Assembly (NCBI GenBank): GCA_005765155.1
Contig: VCCP01000008.1
Location: forward strand, 1,364,001 to 1,428,000
From: Zelopaecilomyces penicillatus
Lineage: Eukaryota > Ascomycota > Sordariomycetes > Hypocreales > Pseudodiploosporaceae
DNA: 64,000 nucleotides
Direction: 5' to 3'
Every line of letters begins with the position of its first letter. Position 1 is the stretch's first letter. This document shows, piece after piece, positions 59,501-64,000 of this stretch. The notes beneath the pieces were generated by a model that searched no databases, was not told where the DNA came from, and was given only the letters and a program-made list of their open reading frames with translations. A program made the position numbers and the translations under genes.

Positions 59501-61530
59501 AGCAGTTGTACCATCTCATCTTGTCTATTACTCGAGGAACCATCAGGGCCGGCGGCGGCAGCTTGAAGAGCTGTGTAGAACAGGCCACCACAAACATTGA
59601 CACCAGCTCCTCTTAGAAGCAGCAGTTTCAAGGTATCAATATGTTCACTCCGCGCGGCAGCTTGGAGAGCGGTACCATAGATGCCTTGCTGATTGCCGTT
59701 AATGTCAGCCCCTCTATCTAGCAAATATGATACAGTTTCCGTTTGTCCATAGTAGGCTGCTGTTGCCAACGGGGCCTCATGTCGCGCTGTATTAGTCTGT
59801 CTCTCAAGTTTTGCGCCATGCTCGAGGAGCAAATCGATGGCCTCGTTGTGGCCTTCGCATGCAGCAGCAGCTATTGCGGTTCCATATCTTCCACCTACAC
59901 TGTTCACATCCATGCCTTGAACTTGGAGCAGCCTGCGCATCATGGGCAAGTCACCCTTGTTGGCTGCGATTTTCAAGGCACTTCCATAGACACCCGCTTC
60001 CACTTTAACATCCGCTCCAAGAGCAATGAGTTGCAGCGCTAGGTTTGAATAGCCCTTGTAAATGGCAGCCTGTAGTGCACTCCCAAACTCTCCCCCCTGC
60101 AAGGAAACATCGACACCCATGTGAACAAGATGCCAGGCTAAGTCCTCCAGTTTCAGGGAGATGGCAACTTGAAGCGCATTACCCAGATAGCCACCTCGGT
60201 TGTTAATATCAGCCCCATTTTCCAGCAGTAGATCGATCATGTCCGCTTCCCGTTGATGTTCGCTGCTGGATACTGCTCTTCCATGATTTCCAAAACACAC
60301 AATCGCACATGTCAACGCGGTACCATGAATCCCACCGATGGCCTCGATATCCGCACCGTTCTTCAAGAGCAGCTGAACGATGGAACTCCATCCTCCGAAA
60401 ACAGCTGCTTGTAGCGCATTTCCATAGCTCCCAATTTGGGTGTTGACGGATGCTTTCTTTTCCAACAGGAGATTCACTACCTCCAGATTGCCTGCATAGG
60501 CAGCTGCTTGAAGAGGGGTCCCATATTCGCCGCCATGGGCATCAATATCTGCGCCGTGGTCGAGAAGCAAATTGACGAGAGGGATATTATCATCATAGGC
60601 GGCAATTGCAAGGGGGGTACCTTTTAGACCACCCCCAGCATTGATGTACGCCCCCCTTTCAAGGAGCAGCTTGACGGCATCTGCTTGCCCCGAGTTCACG
60701 GCACGCTGCAAAGCTGTTAAGCCATCTCCAGCAAAGGCATTAACATCAGCATCGGCATCCAGTAGCAGCTGGATCGTTTCCAGCATCCCATTTTTTGCTG
60801 CTAACTCGAGCGCACTGCCCCATATGCCTCTCCGAGCGTTGATGCTAGCGCCAAGCGAAAGCAATAACTGAATGACAGATACTTGGTTCGTAAACGCAGC
60901 AGCTTGGAGGGCCGTTCCATACATGCCTTCACCGGCATGAATATCTGCACCTCGCTGAAGCAAACACTGAAGCACGTCAAGTTTGCCGCCAAAAGCAGCG
61001 GCTTGAAGGGCACCACCGTAACTGCCTCCCTGCAGTTTGATGTCAGCACCGTTATCTAGGAGAAGTTGGACACACTCCAGATGGCCGTTCTGTGAGGCAG
61101 CCTGCAGTGCACTTCCATGGTCGCCTGCGCCAGTATCAATGTCGGCCCCATTTTGGAGAAGAAAGGTAACGATATCGAGGTGGCCGTTGAACGCAGCAGC
61201 CCAAAGGGGGGGGCCTTTAAAACCTTTCCAGGTGTTGACATTAGCGCCATTGTCAACAAGAAACTGCACGACATTCAAATGGCCAGAGTAAGCGGCAGCC
61301 TGAAGAGCAGTTCCAAGTTCCCCCCCTAAAGCGTTGATGTCGCCAACTCGTCTGACTAGGTCTTGGACGATCTGAAGCTGGCCCTGGGAGGCAGCGTTGT
61401 AAAAATCCACCTCGAGCTGGGTGAGGTCATGGTGTGAGGCATGGCTAGACACTTTTTCGTCGTTGGAGCTACCAGAGGCATCTGCGTTGGTCCCGGCTTT
61501 GATCTGGGAAGAAGTTCGCGGAGCCATCAT
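56536..61530 (-). CDS. Ankyrin-repeat protein fused to a CorA-type magnesium channel domain
   Basis: Seven exons: 61530-58358, 58264-58056, 57937-57312, 57240-57160, 57078-57049, 56982-56857 and 56703-56536, giving 1470 aa. The first exon carries about 27 ankyrin repeats (residues 40-980) of an unusually uniform type with YGTALQAAA helices and LLLDxGADVN turns. After a linker, residues 1060-1340 form the helical cytosolic domain typical of CorA-like transporters. Then come TM1 (ITFVFLPLMFIASLF), the signature GMN at 1377-1379, a short acidic loop and TM2 (WWYMPLAGGTMLLTFGGWLI). A basic tail follows. The GMN argues for a working Mg2+ or divalent-cation channel, probably oligomeric, with ankyrins on the cytosolic side. 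No NACHT or NB-ARC domain is visible. Confidence 0.87.
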
Positions 61531-63449
61531 GAGGCATGTTTAGGTCACTTCCAGTTGAGAATGTTCAGCATATGCCACTTGGGAAGTTAAGGACCATTGC
61601 TATTTGTTTTTGAAGGTTTCCAAGATGTCGTCAGGTCAGGAACAATCTCCAAGCGGATGAGCGCCTAGAAGTGTCGTTTCTCGTCGAGTGGTAACGGCCA
61701 AAGGATGGTCTTCTTCTCTTAGTGATTCCTCTGTCGGCGAGCACGAGATGTTGAACAGAAGTAGAGAAAGTTTCCGTCGCCATGGCAGGAAATTCCTTTT
61801 CGCTTGACCGGCCGGCCATCCATTCCTGCAGCAACGCGAGACCCCAGCAACCTAGACAGCCTTGTCCGGGCTGAATAGGGCTCGCGAGTCGAGCAGGTGG
61901 AGTTGGGGCTGGAACTGGAGTTGGAGCTGACCTGCTGCAGTGCCTGTAAGCGCCGTGGACCACTCTTTGGTACGTAATTATGCAGATAGAGGGCCCTGCG
62001 CGCCCCTATAGCCCCCTGCCATGTTGCCGCCATACATTTACCCTTGCTGAAACGCAAACTTCAACAGATTCATACTTGGTAGAAGTAAAGCATAAATACT
62101 AGAGGTAGATCCGTGAAGCAGCAAAGGTTTTGAGCCTCGATGTAGGAAATGATTAGCACACATGACATACTCGAAGTTTCAAGACACTGAAAAGAGAGCA
62201 TCAAGGCACGGAAGGCCTACAAATCTGTCAAAACTTGGGATGCTGTCAGTTCAAACATCAATCTGCCACGGCCGCTCCCACTTTGCAATCGGCCTAGGTC
62301 TAGGCAAGCTAATACCAAAGTTCCAATTAGATTCCGTGGCGCTTTGGCGCCGCAGCCGCACTTGCCGCAGCCGTCGCTTTTCCAATGTTCGCCAAGTCGC
62401 TTCGCCTAGCTCGTTTTTAGGCGCTTTATTAACCATCATGACAGTTGGAAGGAAGGGTCATCTTATGCTAAATACTCGTAAGATAAGGTACGCTATACAT
62501 AAATAATAACACCTCTCATGAATATTGTGTACTACGTAGGTAGTCCGCCAAGTTGCTATCTCAGGATCGAAAGATGTACTTGTCAAGATGCCCTGAAAAC
62601 AGAAGAGAAGAAATAGATCACGAATACAAGGCCAGTAAAGCGACGTCCTCATCAACCTCAAGGAATCAATGCCAGTTTCATTAATCGCCAACTGTTTTTA
62701 ATCACGAAAACAACGTTGTGAATATGTACAAGTAAAATTCTCGACTAACAATAATACCACGAGCATGAACCTTGAAGCTTTGAACATGTCCACCGAAATG
62801 CAGTACAACAAGGTATGTATTTATCAGGGCTTTACTTGGCTTCTGCTCATTCAACTATACGGTATTGGCGGGGGCATCCCGGGCCGACAATTTCAAGACT
62901 CCACCTTGGAAAACCCTTTTCTTCTTCCGAAATCTCCCAGCCAAAACATTTCTTCCCTCTTGCCATTCCACAAACATCTTCATCCAACTCCCAACTTCTC
63001 AACCACTTCTTGCACTCACAACAGCTCTCAGAGATGATGGCGAACCAATAGCCGAGAATACACCTAGCGCAATATGACAAGCCGATTTTTATCACCCGCC
63101 TTCGATCTCTTCTCTCCCGTTCCCTACTGGTGATTTGTTTTTCCCACAGTGATTTTTTTTTTTTTGGCGCATTCGAAGCTTTGGCGATCCTCTCCCCCGT
63201 GGTCGCGAAAGTCAATATGAAGCCTAGAGCAATCCCCAAATACCCTGCCAAGGGTCATTCTCTGTCGTGTTACAAAGTCTCAGCGTTTAGCAATGAGGAA
63301 CTTTGCGTCAAATTTTTATCAAAGAGATACATCCCAATACTTCACACCCACGTAAAGAATTCAAATGAAGCAAAGCCCTTTATTGTTGTTTTCATTCACA
63401 CCCGTAGCAGGAGAATTCGTAACTACTACGTGTTGGATTTGCAATCTAT
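61531..63449. other. Intergenic region ankyrin-CorA/GET1
   Basis: 1.9 kb upstream of the ankyrin-CorA gene and downstream of GET1. Nothing beyond short chance frames was found. Confidence 0.5.
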
Positions 63450-64000
63450 CTACGCCTTCTTCTTTTCCTTCTCCGACGCTTCCGTCACACCAGACTTCTT
63501 GCTGCTTGCCGAAGCGCCTGGGCTAGCTTTCATGGGCTTGTTCTTCTGCTTCCCGCTGAATACCAAGCCTACAATTCCCGTAATTAGATCTACCAGCAGA
63601 ACCACCATTCCGGTGCAGGCAAGCTGCCAGGAGGCGATGCTGACGCTGCCCAGTGGCGCGCGGGGAAAGGAAATAAGCCATTCTGCGTAGTACGGAAACC
63701 AGCCGTGAGGAAGCCAGAACATGGGCTGTTGCGAATACCAGAACGGGATCAGATATTGCGGCGCTCTCGTCAACAGCATTCGGATCGCTGTGAGGTAGTT
63801 GTCAAACTTGGATCTCGAGGCTTCCATTCCCTTCTCTGTGAAATGGCCAAAAGCCGTCAGTTCCAAGTCCCAACTTTGTAGAGATGTGTCTTTTAAGGTC
63901 CCCCCTCCTCCAAGAAAAGGTGTTATATAGCGACGTACTCGTTGCCTCAAGCTGTTCAAGCAGCTTGTCGTGCTGCCTGCGAAGCTTGGCCCATTTCGCA
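63450..64000 (-). CDS. GET1: GET1 (tail-anchored protein insertion receptor), 3' part
   Basis: ER-membrane receptor subunit that with Get2 accepts tail-anchored proteins from Get3. The 5' end lies beyond the window edge. Visible exons are 64000-63939 (AKWAKLRRQHDKLLEQLEAT, the coiled coil that docks Get3) and 63835-63450. The junction (donor GTACGT, acceptor TTTCACAG) restores EATKKGMEASRSKFDNYL. The downstream block PMFWLPHGWFPYYAEWLISF and PLGSVSIASWQLA is a Get1/WRB hallmark, followed by a hydrophobic TM segment (ACTGMVVLLVDLITGIVGLV) and a Lys-rich tail. The N-terminal TM segment is off-window. Assignment is secure. Confidence 0.92.
   Translation of the reverse strand, partial: RNGPSFAGSTTSCLNSLRQRVRRYITPFLGGGGTLKDTSLQSWDLELTAFGHFTEKGMEASRSKFDNYLTAIRMLLTRAPQYLIPFWYSQQPMFWLPHGWFPYYAEWLISFPRAPLGSVSIASWQLACTGMVVLLVDLITGIVGLVFSGKQKNKPMKASPGASASSKKSGVTEASEKEKKKA

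Noticed and set aside
58354..61530. Fungal NLR (NACHT-ankyrin) immune receptor
   Set aside because: Repeats resemble those of NLRs, but no Walker A or NACHT motif precedes them, and the C terminus is a CorA channel.

Overview
This is nuclear DNA of a filamentous ascomycete, most likely a sordariomycete and perhaps Hypocreales; the species cannot be named from sequence alone. Evidence: protein genes on both strands with 1-7 coding exons; mostly short introns (about 50-150 nt) with GTRNGT donors, CTRAC-like branch points and YAG acceptors; long low-complexity intergenic stretches; and fungus-specific families (DCL2-type Dicer, Stc1-domain protein, Mnn10/11-type GT34, DUF7514, ankyrin-CorA fusion). 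I found eighteen protein-coding genes. Splice models were built by hand, and every complete model gives a length divisible by three with an open frame. No rRNA, tRNA, CRISPR array or intact transposon was recognised.

Layout. 1-14 kb is compact and mostly housekeeping: UTP7 (3' part, rRNA processing), PTH2, nicotinamide riboside kinase, a six-exon DCL2 Dicer, an Ats1/RCC1-like protein and 20S proteasome alpha-2. 14.6-26 kb is a same-strand run: a RING-CH membrane ubiquitin ligase, a GT34 mannosyltransferase, sphingosine-1-phosphate lyase and a DUF7514 protein. 27-42 kb holds an unrecognised coiled-coil protein, a pyruvate dehydrogenase kinase, an Stc1-domain protein and a divergent kinase-like gene, with 1.2-3.9 kb gaps. 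42-48 kb is a 6.2-kb gene desert in front of an IME2-type kinase. 48-64 kb continues with an HSPA12-like Hsp70, a 1470-aa protein joining about 27 ankyrin repeats to a CorA-type channel domain, and the 3' part of GET1.

How the genes relate. Most neighbours belong to unrelated pathways, as is usual in fungi, and there is no biosynthetic cluster. DCL2 makes small RNAs, and Stc1-type proteins link small-RNA machinery to heterochromatin enzymes in fission yeast; both lie here but 26 kb apart, so a functional link is only a hypothesis. The most distinctive gene is the ankyrin-CorA fusion. Recurrent non-coding features are poly-G/poly-C tracts of 8-19 nt and clusters of TAGGTA/TACCTA motifs in gene-free DNA.
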